Shown here: positions 51,445 to 60,857 of the stretch, in pieces
How positions within the stretch are numbered: the stretch's first letter is position 1
Layout of the letters: each line of letters starts with the position of its first letter
Assembly: GCA_910585715.1 (NCBI GenBank)
Contig: CAJUEX010000011.1
Coordinates: forward strand, 18,973 to 82,972
Length of the DNA stretch: 64,000 bases
Direction of reading: 5' to 3'
Source of the DNA: an uncultured Lachnospiraceae bacterium
GTDB taxonomy: Bacteria > Bacillota > Clostridia > Lachnospirales > Lachnospiraceae
Position numbers and translations under genes: made by a program
Notes under the pieces: generated by a model
Seen by the model: the letters and a program-made list of their open reading frames with translations, nothing else
Database searches by the model: none
Told to the model about the DNA's origin: nothing

Positions 51445-53445
51445 TCAATACACTAAAACCAGCTCATTAAAATCCGTCACCGGCTGCCTGCAGGCTCCGT
51501 TTTCGCAAAGATAATAGACAGCTCCCTTTTCCGGAAGAGGATAATGCTCCGTAAAAGGCGCGCATTCTGAAAGGACTTTGGCATTTTGAGCAGTTTTCAC
51601 AAGCACATACAGCTCATTTTGAGGATTTTTCCTTAAATATTCTATAAACTCCGCCGGCACCTTGTCCTTTACCGCACATAGCAGCTCCCTTTTCCCGGAA
51701 AAGGCTTTTATCATGGAAAGAAGGGCAAAGCTGTGACCTGCCGGATATTCCTCTGCTTCTCCTGCCAGAAAGGCAAGCTGCTCTTCTGCTGCCCCCTGCC
51801 ACTTCGTATTCCCTGTCAATGCTGCAAGCTCCCAGAAAACCATTGCCGCCACGGAATTGCTGGAGGGAACTGCCCCGTCATAGGTTTCCTTTGGACGTAA
51901 AATCAGCTTCCCGGCATCCTTCGAGGTCATATAATATCCGCCCTTTTCATCCTGAAAAAGCTCTGTGATGCATTCCGCAGCTTTCACTGCCTTTTCCAGA
52001 TATTCCGCCCGGAAGGTAATGCGGTAAAGCTCCGTCATTGCCAGGGCATACACCCCATAATCCTCCAACTGTGCCGGATGAGCGGCTTCCCCGTCGCAAA
52101 AGCGCAGATACAGACGCCCTTTTTCATCCCTCATATGGGCTTCTATAAATTCTTCTGCCTGACACGCCCCGTTTAAATACCTTTCCTCTGAAAGAATCCA
52201 CCCTGCCCGGGCAAGAGCCAGAATGGTCCATGCATTCCAGGAAAGCAGGCATTTTTTGTCCTTGTGAAGCCTGACCCGGTTCATCCGGTACTCATACAGC
52301 TTTGCAAGCCGGAAATCATCCTGCTGCCAGCCCTCTTTTGCCTGCCCAATCCGGTTTGGAATATTTTCCCCCTGAAAGTTTCCTCTTTCCGTAATTCCAT
52401 AAAGCCGGCAGAATTCCTGTCCATCCTCTTCTCCCAAAACAGACAGCACTTCTTTTTTCGTAAAACTGTAATATTTCCCTTCCACCCCTTCACTGTCCGC
52501 ATCCTGCCCGCAGTAAAAGCCGCCCTTTTCCTCCGTCAGCTCCCTTAGTATATAATCTGCCGTAGAGCAGACAGACTGCTTATAAACTGCCTTTCCTGTA
52601 ATCTCAAAGGCTTTTAGATAGGCAAGAATCAAAAGCGCATTATCATAAAGCATTTTCTCAAAATGGGGAATCAGCCATTTTTCATCGGTGGAGTATCGGG
52701 AAAAGCCGCCGCCGATATGGTCATGGATTCCGCCCCGTGCCATTGCCTCCAGGGTTTCCTCTGCCATCTCTGCCGCCTCCGGCACATTTTCCAAAAGGGA
52801 ATACTCCATGAGAAATAACAGATTGTGAGGTGTGGGGAACTTGGGCGCGCCGCCAAAACCGCCCCATTTCCCATCATACTGCCGCCTGAACTGGTCATAT
52901 GCCTTTTTCAACAGAGCTTTTTCCGGTTCTTTTTTGGCTGTAATCCTTCTTTCACAAACTGCCGCTGCAATTTCGGATCCTGTAATCTGCAGCTCCTCCT
53001 TCTCCTTCTTCCATAAATCCGAAACACTTTTTAAAATATCCAAAAGCCCCGGCTGCCCGTACCTGTTCTGTTTTGGGAAATAGGTTCCTGCAAAAAAGGG
53101 CTTCTGCTCCGGCGTCATAATAATAGTAAGAGGCCATCCGCCGGAGCCTGTCACCGCCTGACAGACAGACATATAGACCGCATCAATATCCGGGCGTTCC
53201 TCCCTGTCCACCTTCACACAGACGAACTCCTGATTCAGAATCCCCGCAATCTCTTCATCCTCAAAAGATTCATGAGCCATCACATGACACCAGTGGCAGG
53301 TGGAATAACCAATGCTTAAAAATACCGGCCGCTCCTCCCTTTTTGCTCTTTCAAATGCTTCCTCACACCAGGGGTACCAGTCTACCGGGTTATCCCCATG
53401 CTGTAATAAATAAGGGGACTTTTCGTTTTGCAATCTGTTTGACAT
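51445..53445 (-). CDS. YyaL-type thioredoxin-domain protein (DUF255 family)
   Basis: 666 residues. N-terminal thioredoxin-like domain with NPVDWYPWCEEAF and STCHWCHVMAHESFED (CHWC), then an (alpha/alpha) barrel related to N-acylglucosamine epimerase/cellobiose epimerase folds (FPTPHNLLFLMEY, DHIGGGFSRYSTD, PHFEKMLYDN). Function is not established in the family. AGGAGG site. The C-terminal codons LVY plus the TGA lie in a sequence like the PAL-B end (TAGTGTATTGAC). Confidence 0.9.
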   Translation of the reverse strand: MSNRLQNEKSPYLLQHGDNPVDWYPWCEEAFERAKREERPVFLSIGYSTCHWCHVMAHESFEDEEIAGILNQEFVCVKVDREERPDIDAVYMSVCQAVTGSGGWPLTIIMTPEQKPFFAGTYFPKQNRYGQPGLLDILKSVSDLWKKEKEELQITGSEIAAAVCERRITAKKEPEKALLKKAYDQFRRQYDGKWGGFGGAPKFPTPHNLLFLMEYSLLENVPEAAEMAEETLEAMARGGIHDHIGGGFSRYSTDEKWLIPHFEKMLYDNALLILAYLKAFEITGKAVYKQSVCSTADYILRELTEEKGGFYCGQDADSEGVEGKYYSFTKKEVLSVLGEEDGQEFCRLYGITERGNFQGENIPNRIGQAKEGWQQDDFRLAKLYEYRMNRVRLHKDKKCLLSWNAWTILALARAGWILSEERYLNGACQAEEFIEAHMRDEKGRLYLRFCDGEAAHPAQLEDYGVYALAMTELYRITFRAEYLEKAVKAAECITELFQDEKGGYYMTSKDAGKLILRPKETYDGAVPSSNSVAAMVFWELAALTGNTKWQGAAEEQLAFLAGEAEEYPAGHSFALLSMIKAFSGKRELLCAVKDKVPAEFIEYLRKNPQNELYVLVKTAQNAKVLSECAPFTEHYPLPEKGAVYYLCENGACRQPVTDFNELVLVY

Positions 53446-53593
53446 ACATTTCCTCCAAAAAGGTCATTTTTGTATATTGTCTCCCGGTATGCCCCTGATA
53501 TGCGCTTTCCCTGTTCCTGCCTTTTCTTTGTGATAATTTCCTTATACACAGAAGTTTTTTCGTTTTCCCTCTGTCCCTGCTTATCCAAATATT

Positions 53594-53803
53594 TCAATAT
53601 TCCCTGGCAACCTCATCCAATCCATACATTGCCCGAAAGACCTCCAAATCCTTTTCGCCTTTTATCAGCATGACTTCTTCAAATTTTCCGGTATGGATGT
53701 TCTTAAAGCCTGCCACCTGCTCTCCCGTACAGATACTGCAATGGATAACCGGCTTTTGATTTTCCGCATCATATTCTTTTCGTTTGACTTTCTTATGAAA
53801 CAT
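53594..53803 (-). CDS. Small conserved protein with CxxC
   Basis: 69 residues: basic start MFHKKVKRKEYDAENQKP, then CSICTGEQVAGFKNIHTGKFEEV. It has no membrane helix. Similar Lachnospiraceae proteins carry an unsupported aspartate-dehydrogenase label as I recall; the length and motif rule that out. Good AGAGGGG site. Function unknown; one CxxC could bind metal in a dimer. Confidence 0.7.
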   Translation of the reverse strand: MFHKKVKRKEYDAENQKPVIHCSICTGEQVAGFKNIHTGKFEEVMLIKGEKDLEVFRAMYGLDEVAREY

Positions 53804-53915
53804 TTTCCCGTCCCCTCTATATTATAGATGAATCATTATAAATGAATCGCACCCTTATATAACAGGTGTTATCCATTTCATCCTGTAGCTTTCTCCATAA
53901 AAAATACCCCTCCCC

Positions 53916-53944
53916 GACACATCCGGCTTCCTGCCGGATGTGTC
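53916..53944 (-). terminator. Intrinsic terminator after the carbonic anhydrase gene
   Basis: Twelve-base perfect stem GACACATCCGGC / GCCGGATGTGTC with a 5-base loop. On the minus strand it is followed by GGGGAGGGGTATTTTTT. Confidence 0.8.
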
Positions 53945-53975
53945 TGTCTTAGGAGGAGCATATAAATATCAATTT

Positions 53976-54545
53976 TTAATCCAAAAACTCAACCTGACCG
54001 CTTCCGATATGGTAAAAAGCTCCGCATACCTTCAAGCCGTCCTCATCCCCTTCTTTTATGCCAAGACTGTCCTTAATGCAGGATACGCTCCTTTCCACAT
54101 TTAAGCAGCATGCCTTGTATTCATCCTTTTCCTCTCCCACAGCCTTTAAGATTTCATCTGTTATGTACTTCACATACCCGGATGGCTGACTTGTAATGGC
54201 TGCACCTACTGCACCGCAATGCTCATGTCCCAAAACCACCACCAATTTACATCCCAAATGGTCTGCCGCATATTCAACACTTCCCAACTGATGCTTATCC
54301 ATAACATTGCCCGCCACACGGATTACAAACAATTCACCAATGCCCGCCATAAAAATGCTCTCCGGTATCACCCTGGAATCAGAACAGGTAATAACAATGG
54401 CATACGGGCTCTGCCCTTCCTCACAAGTAGTCTTTCTAATCCGGGGAGAAATATCCCCTGAACTGGTATCTGCGGATAAATAACGCTGATTTCCCTCCTT
54501 AAGCTTTTCCAATGCTTCTGCTGCGGATAAATTTTCTTTTTGCAT
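53976..54545 (-). CDS. Beta-class carbonic anhydrase
   Basis: About 189 residues. Zinc ligands and the D-R dyad are in VITCSDSRVIPE and VLGHEHCGAVGA (C, D, R, H, C all present). It interconverts CO2 and bicarbonate. ATG at 54543-54545 with AGGAGG is preferred over the longer frame start at 54581, which lacks a site. Stand-alone gene with a terminator. Confidence 0.94.
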   Translation of the reverse strand: MQKENLSAAEALEKLKEGNQRYLSADTSSGDISPRIRKTTCEEGQSPYAIVITCSDSRVIPESIFMAGIGELFVIRVAGNVMDKHQLGSVEYAADHLGCKLVVVLGHEHCGAVGAAITSQPSGYVKYITDEILKAVGEEKDEYKACCLNVERSVSCIKDSLGIKEGDEDGLKVCGAFYHIGSGQVEFLD

Positions 54546-54926
54546 GATTTCCTCCTTTTTCTGTCTCCAGATTTCTTCCAATACCCTATCCTGCAGTCAT
54601 ACCAAGCCTGATACAGTATATGTATTGGTTTTCCGGACTTATTTTCTATGGATAGAGTATATCACAAGTTATGAGATATTTCATCTTTTTTTTCACAGCA
54701 ATTCGTAACAATTTACAGCGCTTTTAACCAAAGTTAAAATGTTTTTTACAATCATTCAGCAAATATTTTATATTAGTAGTTACCTTAGCACCGGAAAACG
54801 AAATACACATAGCCGTCCTATAGTCATGCTCCCTCTTTTGCGTCCTCTCCGCCACCACCTTCCACTCACCAAACAATCCACCCCCTGCATGCCCCTTGCC
54901 CTAAAGCTCCAACAGAAAAATAGTTA

Positions 54927-54956
54927 TTTACATCCCCCCACCCCAAATAGTATAAT
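54927..54956 (+). promoter_or_regulatory. Promoter of the moxR operon
   Basis: -35 TTTACA (54927-54932), 18-bp spacer, -10 TATAAT (54951-54956). The remainder of the 54546-55073 gap shows no gene or other structure that I could recognise. Confidence 0.65.
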
Positions 54957-55073
54957 ATCCACATACGCTATCCCCTCATACCAGACAAGCATAGCCACCC
55001 ATTCTATACAGGCATTTTACACCACGCCTGCACAATGCTAAAATTAAAAAAACACGTTAAGGAGGTCAGCTCT

Positions 55074-56006
55074 TTGAACCGTTCACTAGAAGCCGTAAAA
55101 GAAGAAATCAAAAAAGTATTAAGAGGAAAGGACGCCGTAATCGACATGGTGCTCTGCACCCTTTTGGCAAAAGGACATATATTGTTGGAGGATATTCCGG
55201 GAGTTGGAAAGACCACTCTTGCCGTTGCCCTTTCAAAGACGCTTTCCATGGATTATAAAAGAATGCAGTTTACGCCGGATGTTCTGCCCAGCGACATTCT
55301 GGGCTTTCAGATGTATGATAAGAACAGCGGTGAATTTCATTTTATGACAGGCGCTATTTTCTGCAACCTGTTTCTGGCAGATGAAATCAACCGTACCTCT
55401 CCCAAAACCCAGTCCGCGCTGTTAGAGGTTATGGAAGAAAGAAAGGTGACCGTGGACGGAAAGACCTCTGACCTTCCCAATCCCTTCTTTGTAATTGCCA
55501 CCCAGAATCCCATCGGCGCTTCCGGCACCCAGAAGCTTCCGGATTCCCAGCTTGACCGCTTCTTCGTTCGCTTAAGCATCGGCTATCCGGACCGGGCAAG
55601 CGCGGCGGAAATACTGATGGGGAAATCCTCGGAGCAGTTAAGCACCGTAAATTCCGTCCTTACCATTGACGAACTGCTCACCATGCAGGAACAGACCGAG
55701 CAGGTATTCGTGGATGACAGCCTCTACACCTATATCGTGGATCTTGTGGAGAAAACAAGAAATACCGACTATCTGTCCCAGGGCATCAGTCCCAGAGGAA
55801 GCATTGCCATCTTAAAGCTGGCAAAGGCCTACGCCTTTTACAACAACCGGGACTTTCTGGCGCCTGACGACATTTTATCCGTCTTCTACAGCGTTGCCAA
55901 CCACCGCCTTATGTTAAGCACCAAGGCAAAGGCGGAAGGACTGACCGATTATGATGTAATAGAAAGTCTTTTGGGACAGGTGCCCGTTCCCAAGCTTTCC
56001 AGATAA
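55074..56006 (+). CDS. MoxR-family AAA+ ATPase
   Basis: About 310 residues. Walker A EDIPGVGKTTLA, Walker B FLADEINRTSPKTQSALLEVMEE, sensor 1 ATQNPIGASGT and lid SPRGSIAILKLAKAYA. MoxR proteins are chaperone-like partners of VWA/DUF58 proteins. TTG at 55074-55076 is chosen since AAGGAGG is eight bases upstream; an ATG at 55035 has no site. First gene of moxR-DUF58-transglutaminase. Confidence 0.94.
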   Translation: MNRSLEAVKEEIKKVLRGKDAVIDMVLCTLLAKGHILLEDIPGVGKTTLAVALSKTLSMDYKRMQFTPDVLPSDILGFQMYDKNSGEFHFMTGAIFCNLFLADEINRTSPKTQSALLEVMEERKVTVDGKTSDLPNPFFVIATQNPIGASGTQKLPDSQLDRFFVRLSIGYPDRASAAEILMGKSSEQLSTVNSVLTIDELLTMQEQTEQVFVDDSLYTYIVDLVEKTRNTDYLSQGISPRGSIAILKLAKAYAFYNNRDFLAPDDILSVFYSVANHRLMLSTKAKAEGLTDYDVIESLLGQVPVPKLSR

Positions 56007-56024
56007 ATGATTTTGGGTGATTCT

Positions 56025-57074
56025 ATGAGAAGACTGATACAAAACTGGATTTCCTATATTATGCTGACGGTTGTCACATTGCTTTTCACCGTATACTACA
56101 GACAATCTTTTTTTCTTGTGCTGTTTTTGCTGCTCTGCTTCCTTCCTGTCATTTCTTATTTTGCATGCAGCTATGGTTTTAAACATATAAATGTTTCCCT
56201 TGCTTCTAAAGCATATATGGCGGATAAGCCTGCCACTCTCCCTCTTTTTGTCACCATTGAAAACGAATCCCACATTCCCTTTACCCACTTTGAGGTGACG
56301 CTTCACAGCTTTTGCTGCTTTTATCCAAAACAGCAGCAGGAAAAGCTGGTGCTTCCTGCATATGCCAGAAAGCATTCCGTCAACTCCTTTCCTATTGCCT
56401 ACAAAAAATCCGGCTGTTATCAGACAAAGCTGGTGGACGTTGCCGCTTACGACTTTCTGCAGTTGTTCCGGTACTACAGGCAATGCAGCGCCCAGACGGA
56501 GGTTCAAATCATGCCTGTTGCCACCGGTGAGGTTTCTTATCACAACAGGATTTACGGTGAAGGCTTTGACGAATATGAAGAAACTTCCTTAAAAGGGAAT
56601 GTATCCTCCAATGTAACGGATGTACGGGAATACCGTCCCGGCGACAGACTGCAGAAAATCCACTGGAAGCTTTCCGCCAAATCGGACAACCTTATGGTAA
56701 AGGAAAATGAAGCCACTACCTCCAATCGTTTTTTCCTGCTTACAGAGCTTTATTCTCCCGACCCGCTTTCCTCCTCCGACCCGAAGGATGCGGATTTGTT
56801 AGATAAGACTATCGATTATGCGTTTATGCTTGGAACTGAACTACTTGCAGCAGGGGAAAGCTTTTTTCTCAGTTGCTACTCTATTAAAAGAAATGACTTT
56901 TCCACCTTTTTCGTCAGAAATAAAGATGAGTTCCTGCTTGCCTTTTCCCGGCTTTTTTATGAAAGCGCCTATCAGGAGGAAAACCTTGGCAGGAGCATTT
57001 ATGAAAAGTCTCAGTTAAACCAGGGAACCTTATTACATATTACCCATAAAGGAGTCGAAGATGTTCTTTCATAA
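56025..57074 (+). CDS. DUF58 domain protein
   Basis: About 349 residues. Two N-terminal membrane helices (about 10-50), then a region with a DUF58 core DVREYRPGDRLQKIHWKLSAKSDNLMVKE. ATG at 56025 follows GGGTGAT; an ATG at 56007 directly after the moxR stop is possible but lacks a site. It forms the usual trio with MoxR and a membrane transglutaminase, probably for envelope maintenance. It overlaps the next gene by 14 bases. Confidence 0.92.
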   Translation: MRRLIQNWISYIMLTVVTLLFTVYYRQSFFLVLFLLLCFLPVISYFACSYGFKHINVSLASKAYMADKPATLPLFVTIENESHIPFTHFEVTLHSFCCFYPKQQQEKLVLPAYARKHSVNSFPIAYKKSGCYQTKLVDVAAYDFLQLFRYYRQCSAQTEVQIMPVATGEVSYHNRIYGEGFDEYEETSLKGNVSSNVTDVREYRPGDRLQKIHWKLSAKSDNLMVKENEATTSNRFFLLTELYSPDPLSSSDPKDADLLDKTIDYAFMLGTELLAAGESFFLSCYSIKRNDFSTFFVRNKDEFLLAFSRLFYESAYQEENLGRSIYEKSQLNQGTLLHITHKGVEDVLS

Positions 57075-59574
57075 AACCAGAAAAAACACTATATCCGATG
57101 AAACTTTATACGGCTTCTCTTTTCCGGCAGAGCCTGCTTCCTTTACTCCCAATATGGCTGTGCTTTGTACGGTAAAGGCGCTGCTTGTTTTTTGTGCCTC
57201 ATGGGGAACCATAGGAGGGCTTCTTTCAGCCTTTTCCGTCCAGTATAATTCCGCCCTTGTGATGACAGCGCTTTTGCTGCTTTCCTTTATTCTGGCATTT
57301 TTACACTACAATGCAGTGGTATTCAATACAGTATACCCTGTTCTTTTTGTGATATTTACTTATTCCATCATCCAGTGCCGTGTAATTGCCAACAGCGGCT
57401 TTCAGTCCTTTATTACTGTCCTGTTTGAAGAATACAGCTCTTATTTCAACTTGTCCTTAAGCAGGGAAGTTACGGTAGGCTTTGGAAACCAGTATCTTGC
57501 CGTAACCGTTGCCTCCATATTTGTAGGCTTCTTTCTTGCCCTGCTTTTGAACATTGCCATTTCCACCTATATGAGCCTGTTTCTTACGCTGGCGCTTACA
57601 TTCCCTTTTTTGCAGCTTGCCATATACATAGAAAAGTATCCGGACATTCCCTTTCTTTTCTTTATACTGTCTTCTTATGTGGTAGTGGGCATACTGGGAC
57701 GGAGCCGGCACTTCGACCTTCCCTTAAAAAAGAAAAAAAGAGTCTTTTTCCATGTTACGAAAAAGAAAGGAAAGAATTGTCCCTACACACTGCACAATTA
57801 TAAGGCAAACGGCACTATTCTCTCGGAAACCGCCAGCCGTCTCGGTCTTTTGTGCGCTTTGTTCATAGTGGCTTCCTATTCCCTGTTAACCAACCATGAC
57901 GCCCAGGAGACCGTCTCCAATGGCTTAAAGGCAAAAACCGATGAATACATTAAAATATTTGTCCAGTCGGGCATATCCGGCTTTTTTGACCGCTATTCTG
58001 CCAAAGGTGGCATAAGCGGGGGCAAGCTGGGAGGCGTCAGCGCTGTCCGCCCGGATTATCAGCCTGATTTAAAAGTTACCTTTGCTCCCTACAGCTATGA
58101 TACTATTTACTTAAAGGCATTTACCGGCGCCGACTATACGGGCAGCGAATGGCTTCCCCCTTCCCATACGGAAAGCTCTGTCCGGGAAATGCTTGGAGAC
58201 GACTATCCTGATTTTTTAGAATACAGCGCCGGTATTGAAGGAAAAAGGCTGGCATATTTATTTGAGCATTCCGGCAATAATCTTAAGGGAAAAATGAAAA
58301 TAGAAAATTTAGATGCCGGTGAGGATTATTTATATCTGCCCTATTACACGGACAGCATGTCCGGCCAGTATCAGACGGAGCAGGGGATTTTTTCCGGCTC
58401 CCTGCCTGTTGGCAGCACCCTGGAGGTTTCCTATTATCCTCCTGTCAATGCCGGAATTTCAACCGGAAGCCTTAATGAAAACTCAACTTCCGGATTAGCC
58501 TACTCCTTTCCTCTGGACAAAGGTGAAAAGGAAGAATCCTACTTAAAAACTTATGATATGAACAGCCGGATTTATTATAAAAGCATTCCTCCCGCTTTAG
58601 AACCCTCTTTAGAAAAACTGAAAGAAGAAATCGGAACAGGAAAGCTTTTGGAAGAGCAAATATTATTGATTCAAGATTATTTTAAAGATAATTATACCTA
58701 TTCCATGAATCCCGGCACCACGCCCAGGAATGAAGACTTTATAGATTACTTCTTAACGCATCAGAAGCAGGGCTATTGCGCCCATTTCGCTTCGGCTGCC
58801 ACAATGCTCTTTCGCTCCTATGGATATCCTGCCAGATATGTGGAAGGATATGTGGTCAACTTCCAGGATATGGCAAATGCCCAGGCAGTTAATGAAACAT
58901 ACGAAGATTATCTTCAGGGAGAAAATCCCCTTGGCAGGACAGGCGTCATTGAGGCGGATATTACAGATGGAAACGCACATGCGTGGGTAGAGGTTTATAA
59001 AGAGGAATTTGGCTGGATTCCCGTAGAGGTAACCCCGCCCTCTTCTGAAGATAACAGCACCTACTCTGATTTTTGGGACGTGTTCTCAGGATTGTTTTCC
59101 ATATCAGGCGCCCAGAATATCACTACAGACAGTACAGTCACGGAAACGGCACCAAACAGATGGGATTCCTTTTTAAGCAGTACGGATTTAATTGCCGGTC
59201 CCATTCTCATACTGGCAGGCTCCATGCTCTTTGTCCCAATACTGGTCTGGATATTTAAAAAACTATTTGAATATTTAAAGGTACAGATTGCTTTTCATAA
59301 AGGCTCCTATGTTCCCATGCTATCCTACTGTTACAGAAAGCTTGTCATCCGGCTGAAAAAGAAAAAGCGTCTTAAGGAATGTGAGCCTACACCGGAGCAG
59401 TTAAAGGAACTTTTACTCTCCCTGTTCCCTGAAACAGATATGGATACCATACCTTCGCCAAAGGAATATGCGGCTCTTTTGGAAAAAGGCTGTTTTTCAA
59501 AAGAAGGCATTTCCAGAAACCAGGTTCTTACATTCCGGGAAATGACAAAGCAGTTTATAAAAAGGATTGGTTAG
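57061..59574 (+). CDS. Membrane transglutaminase-like (TgpA-type) protein
   Basis: 837 residues. At least six N-terminal membrane helices (about 35-290), an extracellular region with the papain-like transglutaminase triad: Cys in QGYCAHFASAATMLFRSYGYPARYVEGY, His in DGNAHAWVEVY and Asp-type residue after WIPVEVTP; another membrane helix (about 715-740), and a cytoplasmic tail (DUF4129-like). Its substrates are unknown. All three catalytic segments are kept, unlike the broken copy at 23.3 kb. It ends tail-to-tail with tetR, overlapping 4 bases. Confidence 0.92.
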   Translation: MFFHKTRKNTISDETLYGFSFPAEPASFTPNMAVLCTVKALLVFCASWGTIGGLLSAFSVQYNSALVMTALLLLSFILAFLHYNAVVFNTVYPVLFVIFTYSIIQCRVIANSGFQSFITVLFEEYSSYFNLSLSREVTVGFGNQYLAVTVASIFVGFFLALLLNIAISTYMSLFLTLALTFPFLQLAIYIEKYPDIPFLFFILSSYVVVGILGRSRHFDLPLKKKKRVFFHVTKKKGKNCPYTLHNYKANGTILSETASRLGLLCALFIVASYSLLTNHDAQETVSNGLKAKTDEYIKIFVQSGISGFFDRYSAKGGISGGKLGGVSAVRPDYQPDLKVTFAPYSYDTIYLKAFTGADYTGSEWLPPSHTESSVREMLGDDYPDFLEYSAGIEGKRLAYLFEHSGNNLKGKMKIENLDAGEDYLYLPYYTDSMSGQYQTEQGIFSGSLPVGSTLEVSYYPPVNAGISTGSLNENSTSGLAYSFPLDKGEKEESYLKTYDMNSRIYYKSIPPALEPSLEKLKEEIGTGKLLEEQILLIQDYFKDNYTYSMNPGTTPRNEDFIDYFLTHQKQGYCAHFASAATMLFRSYGYPARYVEGYVVNFQDMANAQAVNETYEDYLQGENPLGRTGVIEADITDGNAHAWVEVYKEEFGWIPVEVTPPSSEDNSTYSDFWDVFSGLFSISGAQNITTDSTVTETAPNRWDSFLSSTDLIAGPILILAGSMLFVPILVWIFKKLFEYLKVQIAFHKGSYVPMLSYCYRKLVIRLKKKKRLKECEPTPEQLKELLLSLFPETDMDTIPSPKEYAALLEKGCFSKEGISRNQVLTFREMTKQFIKRIG

Positions 59575-60155
59575 CTCTCACTAACCAATCCTTTCATCAT
59601 ATAAAGTATTTCCCTGTTTACTGTTTCCTCCGTAATGCCCATTGTCCGGGCACAGACCTTTAATCCCTCCAGCACATACATCATATTCCTTGCAGCGCCT
59701 AACGGATCATCACAAATAAATTCTCCGGTATCCACCCCATCCATAATCAGCTGTTGTATAATCCTTACCGCACTGTTAAATTGAATCCGCACCGGATTTT
59801 CTTTTTTAGGCACTTTATTGGCAAAGAAGAATTCATAAATGGCAACTGTCAGATTTTCTCCCTGATTCAGAATTTCCTTTTTCTGCTCCTTTAAAAACAA
59901 CGCCAGAATGTCCGCTCCCGTGCTTTCCTCTGTCATGGCTTCCGAAAAGGTATCATCTGCTTCCTCTCCCTCCAGCCTTAAAACCTCAAGAAAAATTTCT
60001 TTTGTGCTTTCAAAATATAAATACAGGCCTCCCCGGCTGATTTGACAGGCATCGATAATATCCTGCATGGTAACGCTCTTAAATCCCTTACCGGCAAAGA
60101 CGCCTCTTGCCTTTTCCAATATGTATTGCCTTTTTTGTATTGATTTATTGCCCAT
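59571..60155 (-). CDS. TetR-family transcriptional regulator
   Basis: 194 residues. N-terminal HTH ILEKARGVFAGKGFKSVTMQDIIDACQISRGGLYLYFESTKEIF (about 12-55), then a helical ligand domain. No transporter lies beside it; the gene upstream is a hypothetical 12 bases away in the same transcript. Its target is unknown. Confidence 0.9.
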   Translation of the reverse strand: MGNKSIQKRQYILEKARGVFAGKGFKSVTMQDIIDACQISRGGLYLYFESTKEIFLEVLRLEGEEADDTFSEAMTEESTGADILALFLKEQKKEILNQGENLTVAIYEFFFANKVPKKENPVRIQFNSAVRIIQQLIMDGVDTGEFICDDPLGAARNMMYVLEGLKVCARTMGITEETVNREILYMMKGLVSES

Positions 60156-60167
60156 TTTCCTGCCCTC

Positions 60168-60638
60168 TTATTCCGCTGCTTCAATCGGTTTATCCCAGAA
60201 TTCAATGATTTCTTTTGTTTTCTTCAATATCCTGATGAAAATCTCATACTCTACACCATCTCTCCAATAAACAGATTTGGTCATGCCCCCAAGCACATAT
60301 CTGGACATAATCCCACACAAAACCTCCATGTGCATGATATCAGCCTTTTCAATCGCCTTCCACTCATCCTCAAAGGTCCTTAACCGGTTCCTTGTATATA
60401 TGTACGGATAATTTTTGTCTATGTAATTCGTCATGGAGACATCATTGACAAAAGACAGCAGCGTACTGTCATATACCGGAATGGAAAAACTCTGTTTTTC
60501 CTGCCCTTCTCCTTTATAAGCATGAGCTACGGTTTGCCCTGTCTGCTTTTCAAGCCACGGAATATAGTGGTTCAGATATTCGATAGTGGGCTTAAATTTA
60601 TCAATAATCTCTTCTCTGCTTTCCTTTATGTTATCCAT
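60168..60638 (-). CDS. Hypothetical protein co-transcribed with tetR
   Basis: About 156 residues, mainly helical and charged: starts MDNIKESREEIIDKFKPTIEYLNHYIPWLEKQTG, with VLCGIMSRYVLGGMTKSVYWRDGVEYEIFI in the C-terminal half. No domain recognised. ATG at 60636-60638 with GGGAGG upstream. It is divergent from the cNMP-domain gene. Confidence 0.7.
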   Translation of the reverse strand: MDNIKESREEIIDKFKPTIEYLNHYIPWLEKQTGQTVAHAYKGEGQEKQSFSIPVYDSTLLSFVNDVSMTNYIDKNYPYIYTRNRLRTFEDEWKAIEKADIMHMEVLCGIMSRYVLGGMTKSVYWRDGVEYEIFIRILKKTKEIIEFWDKPIEAAE

Positions 60639-60785
60639 GTCATTCCCTCCCAAAGCCTTTTAAAAAACATCATATTATAAAACTGACACTACAATCACTT
60701 TCTACCTATTTTAGCATAAAATTATAAAAAGTACAGCAAAAACCAATATTATACTCAATATTTTTGAGATTTTTTTTTCGGAGTA

Positions 60786-60794
60786 TGATATACT
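60786..60794 (+). promoter_or_regulatory. Extended -10 promoter of the cNMP-domain gene
   Basis: TGATATACT, i.e. TGn before TATACT (60789-60794), following an AT-rich stretch; a TTGAGA at 60764-60769 is 19 bp away. The start codon is about 60 bases further on. Confidence 0.55.
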
Positions 60795-60857
60795 ATATTT
60801 GTTCTTTACATACGAACGTGCCAAAGAACAAAACCTACAAGGAATAGAGGAATGATT

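Noticed and set aside
51363..51460. Third PAL-B copy
   Set aside because: It shares TAGTGTATTGAC, CAACTGACG and AAGGCGGAGGA with PAL-B but in a different arrangement and without paired CTAG ends; at most a distant relative or remnant.
53594..53803. Aspartate dehydrogenase
   Set aside because: Only 69 residues and no Rossmann motif.
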